A DNA stretch of 36,185 nucleotides from Asaia bogorensis (GCA_945905835.1 CAMDQJ010000038.1:1-36185), one strand, 5' to 3'. Shown: positions 1 through 8,074, counted from the first letter of the stretch. The notes: generated from the letters alone by a model not told the origin. A program made the numbers and translations.

Positions 1-576
1 CTCGTTGCCGACGAAGCTGATGCGCTTGATGCCGGTGACGTCGCCCTCGTCGATCTCGAACACGAGGTCGACGCGGCCCTGCTCGAGCCGGATGATCTTG
101 GGCTCGACGACGGCGTTGTAGCGGCCTCCGCGGCGATAGATCGTGAGGATTCGCTCGACATCGGACTGCACGCGGGCACGGGTGAAGACCTGGCGTGCCT
201 TCGACTGCACTTCGTCGCGCAGTTTGTCGTCGTCGATCTTCTTGTTTCCCTCGAAGGCCACCCTGTTGAGGATCGGGTTCTCGGTCAGCCGCACCACTAG
301 GGTAGTGCCCTGCATGTCAATGACGACATCGGAGAACAGGCCGGTGGCGAACAGGGCCTTGAACGAACGGTCGGCCGCCGCCGGATCGTAGGGCTGGCCT
401 TCCTTGAGCTGCAGGTACGAGCGGATCGTCTCGACTTCGGAACGGACGTTGCCGGAGATCTGGACGCCGGTGATCGTTCCGCCCGCCGCGGCGCCACGCT
501 GAGCGTGGGCCGGCAAGCCGAAGGCCATAAGGACGGCAGCTATGGCCAGGACGGCCCAACGAAATTTCAAACTCAC
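1..576 (-). CDS. bamA: BamA, outer-membrane protein assembly factor (N-terminal part, cut by window edge)
   Basis: The reading frame stays open from a GTG at 576 to the window edge (192 codons), so only the N-terminus is present. Residues 1-25 look like a Sec signal peptide: a basic start, a hydrophobic core, and an AHA cleavage motif followed by Q. The rest matches POTRA domains: a first unit from about residue 33 (ITGVQISGNVRSE) and a second from about 94 (NPILNRVAFEGNKKI), with a third beginning as the window ends (ITGIKRISFVGN-like). BamA inserts beta-barrel proteins into the outer membrane; its C-terminal barrel would lie outside this window. GGAAGG lies about eight bases before the GTG, supporting that start; the next in-frame ATG (residue 17) would destroy the signal peptide. 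It follows rseP, the usual alphaproteobacterial arrangement. Identification is firm; the exact start is likely but not proven. Confidence 0.95.
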   Translation of the reverse strand, partial: MSLKFRWAVLAIAAVLMAFGLPAHAQRGAAAGGTITGVQISGNVRSEVETIRSYLQLKEGQPYDPAAADRSFKALFATGLFSDVVIDMQGTTLVVRLTENPILNRVAFEGNKKIDDDKLRDEVQSKARQVFTRARVQSDVERILTIYRRGGRYNAVVEPKIIRLEQGRVDLVFEIDEGDVTGIKRISFVGNE

Positions 577-640
577 CCCCGGCACCTTCCAGACCTGCCG
601 ATGGCCACGATTCGGAACGCAGCTTTCATAGACCGGCATC

Positions 641-659
641 AAGGAGTTAGCCACTCCTT
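641..659. repeat. Perfect 7-bp inverted repeat upstream of bamA
   Basis: AAGGAGT (641-647) and ACTCCTT (653-659) flank a five-base loop in the 121-base rseP-bamA gap. On the transcribed minus strand no T-run follows, so it is not a good terminator for rseP. It could be a small mRNA hairpin or a protein-binding site. I see no convincing promoter hexamer pair beside it, so its role is unknown. Confidence 0.4.
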
Positions 660-697
660 TTGTCCCCCAGCGTCAGGCCTCGCTACGCGACGTCAAA

Positions 698-2077
698 TCA
701 GCGCAGCAACAGGCTGATGTCGTTGAAAGTCGCGATCAAGGCCACGCCGATTACGAGAGCAAATCCGACCTTGAGACCGTACTCCTGGACCTTGAGGCTG
801 AGCGCCTTTCCGCGCACCGCCTCGATAAAATACATCGCAAGATGGCCGCCATCGAGCATCGGCACCGGTAGCAGATTGAACACGCCGAGCACCACCGAGA
901 GTACAATCACCAGATTGAGGATGCCCTTCCATCCGCCATGCGACGCCTCACCCGCCGCCTTGGCGATGCGAATCGGCCCGCCGAGTTCGTCGACCGGACG
1001 GGTCGCGGTCACGATCTGCGCCAACGACGTGTAGAACATCGTGGTCATGCTCCACACCTGGCGCACGCCGGCGCCCATCGCGCCGATCACGCCATGGCTA
1101 CGGAATTCGGTCACGCCCGCCGGCCGGATACGCAGACGGCCGATCGGATGCTCCTTGCCGGTGCAGTCGGTCACTTTGTCGCTTTCCGGAGTGACGCTTG
1201 CCTCGTGACGCTGGCCCTCGCGGTCGTATTTGATCGTCACCGGTTGGCCCGCGCGCGCGCCGATCAACTCCGGAATGCGCGCGAAGTGATCGACCGGCTT
1301 GCCGTCGATCTCAAGCAGCAAATCGCCGACCTTGAGGCCCGCCGCCTCGGCCGGACTGTTCGCCGTGAACCCGCCGACCACGGGGCGCACCAGTTGGTCG
1401 ATGCCGAGCTCGCCGTAGCGAATGGTGTTGTTGTAGCGATCGGTGCGCTCGCAGTATTGCGAATTGATGATCGCGCTCATGACCCTGCCGCCGCGGCGAT
1501 ACTCGACCGCCATCGGCTTGGCCCAGTAGAGAAACTGCGCTTCCTGGATGTCCTCATAACGATCGACCGGCTTGTCGGACAGGCGGATGATCTCGTCGCC
1601 GGTCCGCAGGCCCGCTTGCGCGGCCGGACCTGTCGGCTGCACCGCGACGGTGGCGGGCGAATAGGGTTCGCCGGCGACGAAAAACACGCCGGTCAGCAGG
1701 ATGAAGGCGAAGATCAGGTTGGAGGCCGGACCACCCAGCACGACGGCGGCGCGGGCGTAAAGCGGTGCCGCGAAGAATGCCTTGCGGCGCTGGTCGGAAC
1801 TGAGCGGCGCATCGGAGGGCGTGGCGCTCGTTTCATCGCTGTCACCGAGGAACTTCACATAGCCGCCAAGCGGGATGGCCGAAACCTTCCAGCGCGTGCC
1901 GTTGCGGTCGTTCCAGCCGAACAGTTCCGGACCGAAGCCGATGGAGAAAACCTCGGCGTGAATGCCGAAGCGCCTGGCCACCCAGTAGTGGCCGTACTCG
2001 TGGACGAACACGAGAAGCGTCAGCACCAGCAGAAAGTACGGTAGGTAGATCGTGAACAGATTGATGAAAGATTGCAT
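698..2077 (-). CDS. rseP: RseP-type site-2 membrane zinc metalloprotease
   Basis: The product (459 residues from the ATG at 2077) is an M50 intramembrane protease. The zinc motif HEYGH is at residues 26-30 inside the first membrane segment. Two PDZ-like regions follow (around AAQAGLRTGDEII and PAEAAGLKVGDLLLEIDGKPV). The second active-site motif LDGGH lies in a C-terminal hydrophobic segment. RseP enzymes cut membrane-bound anti-sigma factors and cleared signal peptides within the inner membrane. An in-frame TTG six codons upstream (2095) could extend it, but no ribosome site precedes that codon, so I prefer the ATG, although AAGG lies only three bases before it. It sits between dxr and bamA, the classic order linking envelope-stress proteolysis to outer-membrane assembly. 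The exact substrate in this organism cannot be read from the sequence. Confidence 0.95.
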   Translation of the reverse strand: MQSFINLFTIYLPYFLLVLTLLVFVHEYGHYWVARRFGIHAEVFSIGFGPELFGWNDRNGTRWKVSAIPLGGYVKFLGDSDETSATPSDAPLSSDQRRKAFFAAPLYARAAVVLGGPASNLIFAFILLTGVFFVAGEPYSPATVAVQPTGPAAQAGLRTGDEIIRLSDKPVDRYEDIQEAQFLYWAKPMAVEYRRGGRVMSAIINSQYCERTDRYNNTIRYGELGIDQLVRPVVGGFTANSPAEAAGLKVGDLLLEIDGKPVDHFARIPELIGARAGQPVTIKYDREGQRHEASVTPESDKVTDCTGKEHPIGRLRIRPAGVTEFRSHGVIGAMGAGVRQVWSMTTMFYTSLAQIVTATRPVDELGGPIRIAKAAGEASHGGWKGILNLVIVLSVVLGVFNLLPVPMLDGGHLAMYFIEAVRGKALSLKVQEYGLKVGFALVIGVALIATFNDISLLLR

Positions 2078-2108
2078 TGCCTTAATACACCACAAATCTC
2101 ATTTTTTA

Positions 2109-3311
2109 TCAATTACTTAGGGCATAGTTCTGACAAGCTACCTCGGCCCGGGCGCGGGCCTCCAGATCGGCTGTTTCAACCTGTTGCAATCCCTCGATGG
2201 GTGCCCCGATCGACGCCGTTCTATCCACCACATCCTCTACGACACGGGCGATATCGAGAAAGCCGATGCGGCGACCAAGGAAGGCCGCGACAGCCGCCTC
2301 ATTGGCAGCATTCAGCACGATGGGTGCGTGACCGCCTGTCGCCAGTGCCTCTCGGGCGAGGCGCAGTGCGGGAAAACGGACCGTGTCGGGCATCTCGAAA
2401 GTAAGCGCCGATAATGTGGCAAAATCGAGTTTGGCCGCGTGGCTATCGATTCGTCCCGGCCAGCCCAGCGTGTAGGAGAGCGGCACACGCATGTCCGGCG
2501 TGCCAAGCTGCGCCAGCACCGATCCGTCGCGATAGGCGACCATCGAATGGATCACCGACTGCGGGTGAATAACGATATCGATCTTCTCCGCCGGCAGGTC
2601 GAACAGCAGGTGCGCCTCGATCAGTTCGAGTCCTTTGTTCATCATGGTTGCCGAATCGACCGAGATCTTGGCGCCCATGTCCCAGTTGGGATGGGCGACG
2701 GCCTGCGCCGGCGTCGCCTCGGCCATGTCGACCAGCGACCAGTTACGGAACGGTCCGCCCGAGGCGGTCAGGATCAGCCTGTCGACGGCATCGCGCTGCC
2801 CGGGCTCGAACACCTGGAAGATGGCGTTGTGCTCGGAATCGGCCGGCAGCAAGACGCCGCCCGATGCCTCGATCGCCTCGAGCAACAGGCGGCCGGCGCA
2901 GACCAGCGCCTCCTTGTTGGCAAGCGCCACGATGGCGCCGCGGCGCGCCGCCACCAGCGTCGGCGCCAGGCCGGCGTAGCCCACGATCGCGGCCATCACC
3001 CATTCCGCCGGTCGACCCGCCGCCTCGATCACCGCTTCGGGACCGGCCGCGACTTCGACCGACGTGCCAGCCAACGCGTCCTTCAACGCGCGATAGCGCT
3101 CGGGCGCTGCGACCACGGCGCATTTCGCGTGCAGCCGGCGCGCCTGATCGGCCAGCAGCTCGACCGACTTGCCGGCAACCAGGGCATCGACGCGATAACT
3201 CTGCGGATCGCGGGCGATCAGGTCGACGGTGCTCTGTCCCACCGACCCGGTCGAACCGAGAATGGTGACTGTGCGTGGACGATCGTGCGACGGCGCGGGC
3301 CAGGTCTTCAC
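2109..3311 (-). CDS. dxr: 1-deoxy-D-xylulose 5-phosphate reductoisomerase
   Basis: This cytoplasmic enzyme turns 1-deoxyxylulose 5-phosphate into methylerythritol 4-phosphate with NADPH, the committed step of the MEP isoprenoid pathway. Residues 19-25 (GSTGSVG) are the NADPH-binding loop. ALANKEAL, LLPADSEHNAIFQ, LTASGGPF and the metal- and substrate-binding run GAKISVDSATMMNKGLELIE are all present. The chosen start is the GTG at 3311, whose bases form GTGA with the stop codon of cdsA; this gives 400 residues, the usual family length. The frame is open much further upstream (to 3893), but that part is cdsA read in another frame and has no DXR homology. Its isoprenoid product chain feeds UppS two genes upstream, so the cluster is functionally coherent. 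Confidence 0.96.
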   Translation of the reverse strand: MKTWPAPSHDRPRTVTILGSTGSVGQSTVDLIARDPQSYRVDALVAGKSVELLADQARRLHAKCAVVAAPERYRALKDALAGTSVEVAAGPEAVIEAAGRPAEWVMAAIVGYAGLAPTLVAARRGAIVALANKEALVCAGRLLLEAIEASGGVLLPADSEHNAIFQVFEPGQRDAVDRLILTASGGPFRNWSLVDMAEATPAQAVAHPNWDMGAKISVDSATMMNKGLELIEAHLLFDLPAEKIDIVIHPQSVIHSMVAYRDGSVLAQLGTPDMRVPLSYTLGWPGRIDSHAAKLDFATLSALTFEMPDTVRFPALRLAREALATGGHAPIVLNAANEAAVAAFLGRRIGFLDIARVVEDVVDRTASIGAPIEGLQQVETADLEARARAEVACQNYALSN

Positions 3312-4003
3312 AACCACGGCCAGTCTCCGCCGAGAGCCAGTCGTGCCAGCGCCACCACGACGAGGACGGCGATCAGTCCATCGACCCGGTCGAGCAGGCC
3401 GCCATGGCCGGGAATGAGGTTGCCACTGTCCTTCACGCCGGCGCGCCGCTTGGCATGCGACTCCAGAAGGTCCCCGGCCTGGTCGACCACGGCGAGCGCG
3501 GCACCGAACACCGCCAGCGCCCAGGTTTCGCCGTGGCCAAAGGCCAGGCCGCAGGCAGCACTGGCGACCGCCGCCCCGCACATGCCGCCGATCAGGCCCG
3601 ACCAGGTCTTGCCCGGGCTGATCGAGGGCGCGAGCTTGGCGCCGCCGACCGACCGGCCCACGAAATAGCCGCCGATATCGGTGGCCCACACGCAGGCCAC
3701 AAGCCAGATGACCGTCTCGCGGCCGAGCACCGGATGGTGACGCAGCCACAGCAGCGACACCGCCGCCGACAGGACATAGGCCAGACCCAGAACTCGCGCG
3801 ACCGGCCGGCCGCGCGTGAGGCGAATCCATTCCGCCGCCATCAACGGCGCGGCGAAGGCTGCCAGAAAATCGACCCAGGGAAAGCCGTACCAAAGAGCTG
3901 CGAGCGCCAGCGGGGCCAGCACGAGCGCCGACAACACCCGGGGCAAGAGACCGCGAAAGCGCGAGCCGCCCTTGGCTGGGGTGTCAGCCGCCGACGCCTC
4001 CAT
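3308..4003 (-). CDS. cdsA: Phosphatidate cytidylyltransferase (CDP-diglyceride synthase)
   Basis: This is a 231-residue integral membrane protein with several hydrophobic stretches (for example 23-40, 72-88 and 162-176). It should make CDP-diacylglycerol from phosphatidate and CTP, the branch point of phospholipid synthesis. The family signature covers residues 182-208: S, KR, KD, then PGHGGLLDRVD carrying the catalytic and metal-binding acidic residues. It is shorter than the 285-residue E. coli enzyme, as is common in alphaproteobacteria. The ATG at 4003 lies 20 bases inside the end of uppS, and its stop overlaps the dxr GTG, so uppS-cdsA-dxr look translationally coupled. Identification is firm because the signature is complete. 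Confidence 0.95.
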   Translation of the reverse strand: MEASAADTPAKGGSRFRGLLPRVLSALVLAPLALAALWYGFPWVDFLAAFAAPLMAAEWIRLTRGRPVARVLGLAYVLSAAVSLLWLRHHPVLGRETVIWLVACVWATDIGGYFVGRSVGGAKLAPSISPGKTWSGLIGGMCGAAVASAACGLAFGHGETWALAVFGAALAVVDQAGDLLESHAKRRAGVKDSGNLIPGHGGLLDRVDGLIAVLVVVALARLALGGDWPWL

Positions 4004-4724
4004 ACCGCCGCTCGCGCTTGCGGAACTCGGCGATGGCCTGCTCGAGATGTTCCTTGCCGAAATCCGGCCACAGCGTGTCGACGAACACCAGTTCGGCGTA
4101 CGCGGCCTGCCAAAGCAGGAAGTTACTGATGCGCTGCTCGCCGCTGGTACGGATTAGCAGATCGGGGTCGGGAATGCCTGCAGTCAGGAGCTCGCGTTCG
4201 AAACGGGCCTCATCGATGCGGTCGGCCGACAGCTCGCCCGCCGCGACCTGGGCCGCCAGCCGGCGTGTCGCGCGCAGGATCTCGTCACGCGCGCCGTAGT
4301 TGATGCAGATGTTGACGTCGATACGCGTGTTGGCGCGCGTGACCGCCTCGGCATCGGCGATGTCGCGCACGATGTCGGCCGCAAGCCCGTCGCGATTTCC
4401 GACAACGTGCAGCTTGGCGCCGTTCTTGCGCAGCTCTTCCAGCTCATGCCGCAGATAGTGTCGCAGCAAGCCCATCAGGTCGCTGACCTCGTCGGCCGGC
4501 CGCGTCCAATTCTCGGTCGAGAAGGCAAACAGCGTAAGACAGGGAATGCCGAGCTCGCCTGCTCCCCTCACCACCCGCTTGACCGCATCGGCGCCGCGGC
4601 GGTGGCCCGCGACGCGGGGCAGGCCGCGCGCCTTCGCCCAGCGCCCGTTGCCGTCCATGATGATGGCGACATGGCGCGGACTTGGCGACGGGTCTGGCTG
4701 AGCAGGGAGCGACGCTGTCGACAT
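3984..4724 (-). CDS. uppS: Isoprenyl transferase (undecaprenyl diphosphate synthase)
   Basis: This cis-prenyltransferase adds isopentenyl diphosphate units to make undecaprenyl diphosphate, the lipid carrier for peptidoglycan and other envelope polymers. HVAIIMDGNGRWAK (18-31) holds the magnesium-binding Asp24. FAFSTENWTRP (67-76) and PDLLIRTSGEQRISNFLLWQ (187-206) are the diphosphate-binding and catalytic regions. Length is 246 residues, usual for the family. The ATG shares one base with the frr stop (TGATG), pointing to coupling. The first 16 residues are a variable Pro/Ser-rich leader. Chain length of the product cannot be decided from sequence, but the genomic partners (cdsA, dxr) support the undecaprenyl role. 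Confidence 0.96.
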   Translation of the reverse strand: MSTASLPAQPDPSPSPRHVAIIMDGNGRWAKARGLPRVAGHRRGADAVKRVVRGAGELGIPCLTLFAFSTENWTRPADEVSDLMGLLRHYLRHELEELRKNGAKLHVVGNRDGLAADIVRDIADAEAVTRANTRIDVNICINYGARDEILRATRRLAAQVAAGELSADRIDEARFERELLTAGIPDPDLLIRTSGEQRISNFLLWQAAYAELVFVDTLWPDFGKEHLEQAIAEFRKRERRYGGVGG

Positions 4725-5269
4725 CAGACCGTCTTGATCTCTTTTTCCTTGGCGGTGAGCGCATCGTCGACCGACTTCACGTAGCGATCGGTAAGCTTCT
4801 GGATATCGTCGGACTTCCCGCGAATCTCGTCCTCCGACATTTTCTTGTCTTTCTTAACCGCTTCGTTGCCATCGCGGCGGACATTGCGCACGGCGATGCG
4901 CGCGCCTTCGGCATATTTGTGGGCGAGCTTGGCCAGTTCGGCGCGACGCTCCGTCGAGAGTTCGGGCAGCGGGATGCGGATGGTCTGGCCATCGGGCTGC
5001 GGATTGAGGCCAAGGCCGGCATCGCGGATCGCCTTGGCGGTCACGACGACCAAGCCTTTGTCCCAGACATTGACGGCCAGCAGCCGCGCTTCCGGCGCAC
5101 TCACCGTGCCGACCTGGTTCAGCGGCATGCGCTGGCCATAGGCCTCGACCATGATCGGGTCGAGCAGGTTCACGGAGGCGCGCCCTGTCCGCAGGCCGCC
5201 GAATTCCTTCTTCAGAGCATCCATGGCGCCCTGCATGCGCTTTTCGAGCTCCTTGATGTCGGTGCTCAT
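4724..5269 (-). CDS. frr: Ribosome recycling factor
   Basis: RRF splits the post-termination ribosome together with EF-G and IF3. The 181-residue protein has the usual two-domain pattern: a helical N-terminus with LRTGRAS near residues 26-32, a central beta domain around [12 protein letters not shown], then the long helix with [12 protein letters not shown]. Length is close to the E. coli protein (185). The start ATG follows the pyrH stop by two bases, and GAGGG inside the end of pyrH makes a good ribosome-binding site. It sits in the classic rpsB-tsf-pyrH-frr order. Confidence 0.97.
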   Translation of the reverse strand: MSTDIKELEKRMQGAMDALKKEFGGLRTGRASVNLLDPIMVEAYGQRMPLNQVGTVSAPEARLLAVNVWDKGLVVVTAKAIRDAGLGLNPQPDGQTIRIPLPELSTERRAELAKLAHKYAEGARIAVRNVRRDGNEAVKKDKKMSEDEIRGKSDDIQKLTDRYVKSVDDALTAKEKEIKTV

Positions 5270-5271
5270 CG

Positions 5272-5997
5272 TCAGCCCTCGTCCTTGATGATGGTAAAGG
5301 TACCCTCGCCGCGCATCGTCTCCGCGAACGCGCCGGCCTTGTGGATATCGAACACGATGATCGGGATGCGGTTCTCACGGGCAAGCGAGATCGCCGCTGC
5401 GTCCATCACCTGGAGATCCTGTGACAGCACGTCCATGTAGGTGAGCGTGTCGTAGCGCTTGGCCTGCTTGTCCTTGCGCGGGTCGGCCGAGTAGACGCCG
5501 TCGACCTGAGTGCCCTTGAGCATGGCATCGACGCTCATCTCGGCGGCACGGAGCGCCGCCGCAGTGTCGGTCGTGAAGAACGGGTTGCCGGTGCCGGCGG
5601 CGAAGATCACGACGCGGCCCTTTTCCATATGGCGCGAGGCGCGGCGGCGGATGTAGGGCTCACACACTGTGGTCATGGGAATGGCCGACAGCACGCGCGT
5701 CGGCAGGCCTTGGCGCTCGAGTGCGCTCTGCATGGCCAATGAATTGATGACGGTGGCCAGCATGCCCATGTAGTCGCCGCTGGCGCGGTCCATGCCGGAG
5801 GCCGCGGCCGAGACGCCACGGAAGATGTTGCCGCCACCGATCACCAGGCAGACCTGCACGCCCATATCGTGCACGGTCTTCACTTCCTGTGCGACCATGG
5901 CGACCATGGCGGGGTCGAGGCCATACTCGCGCCCGCCCATGAGTCCCTCGCCCGAGAGTTTTAGCAGGACACGGCGATAGCGGGGACCCGTCGGCAT
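5272..5997 (-). CDS. pyrH: UMP kinase
   Basis: This cytoplasmic amino-acid-kinase-fold enzyme phosphorylates UMP to UDP, feeding all pyrimidine nucleotide synthesis. [12 protein letters not shown] (10-21) and [10 protein letters not shown] (52-61) are the phosphate-binding loops. [20 protein letters not shown] and the run ending in [11 protein letters not shown] are the nucleotide-binding region typical of PyrH and absent from CMP kinases. Length is 241 residues, as usual for the hexameric bacterial enzyme. It lies 70 bases after tsf, the largest gap inside this operon, with a small hairpin in that gap, and only two bases before frr. Confidence 0.97.
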   Translation of the reverse strand: MPTGPRYRRVLLKLSGEGLMGGREYGLDPAMVAMVAQEVKTVHDMGVQVCLVIGGGNIFRGVSAAASGMDRASGDYMGMLATVINSLAMQSALERQGLPTRVLSAIPMTTVCEPYIRRRASRHMEKGRVVIFAAGTGNPFFTTDTAAALRAAEMSVDAMLKGTQVDGVYSADPRKDKQAKRYDTLTYMDVLSQDLQVMDAAAISLARENRIPIIVFDIHKAGAFAETMRGEGTFTIIKDEG

Positions 5998-6029
5998 CTA
6001 CTGCCTCTTCAAGCGTGTTTCTTGGGCGT

Positions 6030-6048
6030 CGCGGGCCAGAAGCCCGCG
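6030..6048 (-). other. GC-rich hairpin between tsf and pyrH
   Basis: CGCGGGC (6030-6036) and GCCCGCG (6042-6048) form a perfect 7-bp stem around a five-base loop, 19 bases after the tsf stop codon. On the minus-strand message no U-run follows, so full termination is unlikely. It may stabilise or process the tsf 3' end or lower readthrough into pyrH. Confidence 0.45.
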
Positions 6049-6067
6049 CGCCGGCGCAACTTTCATA

Positions 6068-6994
6068 CTACTTCTTGAGCTGGGCGGCCACTTCGGCCGC
6101 GAAATCTTCCTGCTTCTTCTCGATGCCTTCGCCCAGGGCGAAGCGCAGGAAGCCGACCAGCCGGACCGGGCCGCCGACCTGCTTGGCCGCGTCCTCGACG
6201 ACCTTGGAGACCTTGGTCTTGCCGTCGATCACGAAGGCCTGCTCGAGCAGGACGACTTCCTGGTGGAACTTGCGCAACCCGCCTTCGACCATCTTGGCGA
6301 TGATGTCGGCGGCCTTGCCGGCCTGCCCGGCCTTCTCGGCCAGCACGGCGCGCTCGCGTTCGATGGCGGCCTGGTCGAGATCCGCGATCGTGAGCGACTG
6401 CGGATTGGTAGCAGCGACGTGCATGGCAAGCTGCTTGGCGAGTGCGGCGAGCTTGCTCTTGTCGCCGGTCGATTCGAGCGCCACCAGCACGCCGATCTTG
6501 CCGAGGTCCGGCGCCACGGCGTTGTGGGTATAGGCCACGACCACGCCGTCGGACACCGACAACATGGCGGCGCGGCGCACCGACATGTTTTCACCGATGG
6601 TGGCGATCAGGTGCGTGAGTTCGCCCTGCACGTCGCGGCTGCTGCCGGGGAACGGCGCGGCGACAATCTTGGTCATGTCGCCGCTCTGGTCGAGCGCGAT
6701 GCGGGCCGTCGCAGCCACGAACTTCTGGAATGTTTCATTGCGGCCGACGAAGTCGGTCTCGGCATTGATCTCCACGACGGCGCCGCGGGTGCCATTGGCA
6801 ACGACGCCGACCAGGCCTTCGGCGGCGATACGGCCGGCCTTCTTGGCGGCGGCCGACAGGCCCTTGGTGCGCAGCCAGTCGACGGCCTTCTCGAGGTCGC
6901 CCGCGACTTCGCCCAGTGCCTTCTTGCAATCCATCATGCCCGCGCCGGTCTTCTCGCGCAGTTCCTTGACCAGGGAAGCGGTGATCTCAGCCAT
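6068..6994 (-). CDS. tsf: Translation elongation factor Ts
   Basis: EF-Ts is the guanine-nucleotide exchange factor that regenerates EF-Tu-GTP. From the ATG at 6994 the protein is 308 residues and begins with the UBA-like N-terminal domain ([19 protein letters not shown], then MMDCKKAL). The core [15 protein letters not shown] and a C-terminal dimerisation region follow. GGAG with a six-base spacer supports this start; in-frame ATG codons upstream (7006, 7051) would put intergenic hairpin sequence into the protein. It is paired with rpsB as in nearly all bacteria, and a strong hairpin lies directly upstream. Confidence 0.96.
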   Translation of the reverse strand: MAEITASLVKELREKTGAGMMDCKKALGEVAGDLEKAVDWLRTKGLSAAAKKAGRIAAEGLVGVVANGTRGAVVEINAETDFVGRNETFQKFVAATARIALDQSGDMTKIVAAPFPGSSRDVQGELTHLIATIGENMSVRRAAMLSVSDGVVVAYTHNAVAPDLGKIGVLVALESTGDKSKLAALAKQLAMHVAATNPQSLTIADLDQAAIERERAVLAEKAGQAGKAADIIAKMVEGGLRKFHQEVVLLEQAFVIDGKTKVSKVVEDAAKQVGGPVRLVGFLRFALGEGIEKKQEDFAAEVAAQLKK

Positions 6995-7017
6995 GTCTTG
7001 CTCCATTTGGTGCAAAT

Positions 7018-7041
7018 GGGGCCGGTCTTGCGACCGGCCCC
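7018..7041 (-). promoter_or_regulatory. 10-bp hairpin with GCAA tetraloop in the rpsB-tsf gap
   Basis: GGGGCCGGTC (7018-7027) and GACCGGCCCC (7032-7041) are perfect complements separated by four bases. Read on the transcribed minus strand the loop is GCAA, a stable GNRA tetraloop. The hairpin lies 26 bases after the rpsB stop and 23 bases before the tsf ATG, leaving the GGAG site free. No U-run follows (ATTTGCACC), so it resembles an attenuator or processing and stability element rather than a full terminator. The exact function is inference. Confidence 0.6.
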
Positions 7042-7067
7042 GGTAGTTCAATTCGCCGAAGGGCCGG

Positions 7068-7862
7068 CTACTCGGCCGGCGTTGCCTCGGCGCCCGGGGC
7101 GTCGGGAGCGACGGCGGGAACTTCTTCGACCGGCGGCTCGGTCAGCTCACCGACGTCGCCGCCCGAGGCGGTGATCTCGGCGCGGATGCCGTCGAGGCAG
7201 GCCACCGCAACCAGGTCGCAGTACAGCGACACGGCGCGGATGGCGTCATCGTTACCCGGGATCGGGAAGTCGATGCCGTCGGGATCGGAGTTGCTGTCGA
7301 GGATCGCGGCGATCGGGATGTTGCGCTTGCGCGCCTCTTGCACCGCAATCGCTTCCTTGTTGGTGTCGATGATGAACAGCATGTTGGGCGTGCCGCCCAT
7401 TTCCTTGATGCCGCCCAGCGAGCGCTCGTGCTTGTCACGCTCGCGGGTGAGATCAAGCTGTTCCTTCTTCGTCAGGCCGACGACCTCGCCCTTGAGGCGC
7501 TCGTCGAGCTCGCGCAGGCGCTTGATCGAGGCCGAGATGGTCTGCCAGTTGGTGATCATGCCGCCCAGCCAGCGGTGGTTCACGTAGTACTGGCCGCAGC
7601 GCTTGGCGGCGTCGGCGACGCGCTCGGCGGCAGCCGCCTTGGTGCCGACGAACAGCACGCGGCCGCCGTTGGACACGACCTGACGGACCTGCAACAGCGC
7701 CGCCTCGAGCAGCGGCACTGATTTGGTGAGATCGATAATGTGGACCCCGTTGCGCACCCCGAACAGGTACGGCTTCATCTTGGGGTTCCAGCGGCGCGTG
7801 TGATGGCCGAAATGGACGCCAGCTTCGAGCAACTGGCGCATCGTGAACTGCGGCATAGCCAT
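7068..7862 (-). CDS. rpsB: 30S ribosomal protein S2
   Basis: S2 binds late to the head of the 30S subunit. The N-terminus [20 protein letters not shown], the run [15 protein letters not shown] and the later [19 protein letters not shown] and [20 protein letters not shown] are family hallmarks. Length is 264 residues, including an Ala/Pro/Glu-rich tail of about 30 residues that is common in alphaproteobacterial S2. GAGGAG lies about eight bases before the ATG at 7862; a second ATG two codons later is possible. It opens the rpsB-tsf-pyrH-frr operon and has its own promoter and a structured leader, so autoregulation by S2 is plausible. Confidence 0.97.
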   Translation of the reverse strand: MAMPQFTMRQLLEAGVHFGHHTRRWNPKMKPYLFGVRNGVHIIDLTKSVPLLEAALLQVRQVVSNGGRVLFVGTKAAAAERVADAAKRCGQYYVNHRWLGGMITNWQTISASIKRLRELDERLKGEVVGLTKKEQLDLTRERDKHERSLGGIKEMGGTPNMLFIIDTNKEAIAVQEARKRNIPIAAILDSNSDPDGIDFPIPGNDDAIRAVSLYCDLVAVACLDGIRAEITASGGDVGELTEPPVEEVPAVAPDAPGAEATPAE

Positions 7863-7877
7863 GCCGTATCTCCTCTT

Positions 7878-7937
7878 CTCCGGTTGGGCCTCCGCGGGCG
7901 TCGTCCCTTTGGCGAAAGAAGCCTTGGGACACCGGAG
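7878..7937 (-). promoter_or_regulatory. Structured 5' leader of rpsB (candidate S2 autoregulatory site)
   Basis: Nested pairings are visible on the minus-strand message: outer CTCCGGT/ACCGGAG (7931-7937 with 7878-7884), inner GTCCC/GGGAC (7926-7930 with 7903-7907) and apical GGC/GCC (7921-7923 with 7911-7913). The outer stem ends two bases before the purine-rich Shine-Dalgarno region (7866-7876). Many bacteria regulate rpsB through a leader bound by S2. This one sits at the right place, but I cannot match it to a named Rfam family by eye. Confidence 0.5.
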
Positions 7938-7991
7938 CGAACGGCGGGATGTCTCCCCGTCGGCCGCAAACCCGCGTGCGAATTGGGCGCC

Positions 7992-8020
7992 GTTCTAGTC
8001 GGTCGGGCCGCCCTTTGCAA
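7992..8020 (-). promoter_or_regulatory. Sigma-70-type promoter candidate for rpsB
   Basis: On the minus strand TTGCAA (8015-8020) and TAGAAC (7992-7997) are separated by exactly 17 bases, each matching the sigma-70 consensus in four of six positions. A start near 7985 would give a leader of about 120 bases containing the nested hairpin. It lies in the 179-base gap after the DUF72 stem-loop, the natural place for a new transcription unit. Confidence 0.5.
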
Positions 8021-8041
8021 GCACCCTTATGGATCAAGGAC

Positions 8042-8074
8042 TTAGCCGAGGATTTTGGCGATTTCCTCGGCTAA
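8042..8074 (-). terminator. Stem-loop spanning the DUF72 stop codon, terminator-like
   Basis: TTAGCCGAGGA (8042-8052) and TCCTCGGCTAA (8064-8074) form a perfect 11-bp inverted repeat with an 11-base loop. The stop codon TAA is in the descending arm. No U-run follows on the minus strand, so it is not a textbook intrinsic terminator. Its place at the end of the proS-to-DUF72 unit and 22 bases upstream of the rpsB -35 hexamer fits an operon boundary or a 3'-end protecting hairpin. Confidence 0.5.

Noticed and set aside
2078-2095. TTG at 2095 as the rseP start
   Set aside because: No ribosome site precedes it and the extra residues (WCIKA) do not fit the family; the ATG at 2077 is simpler.
3312-3893. 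An N-terminal extension of DXR giving a 594-residue protein
   Set aside because: The extra sequence is cdsA read in another frame; the 400-residue form starting at the GTG at 3311 matches the family.
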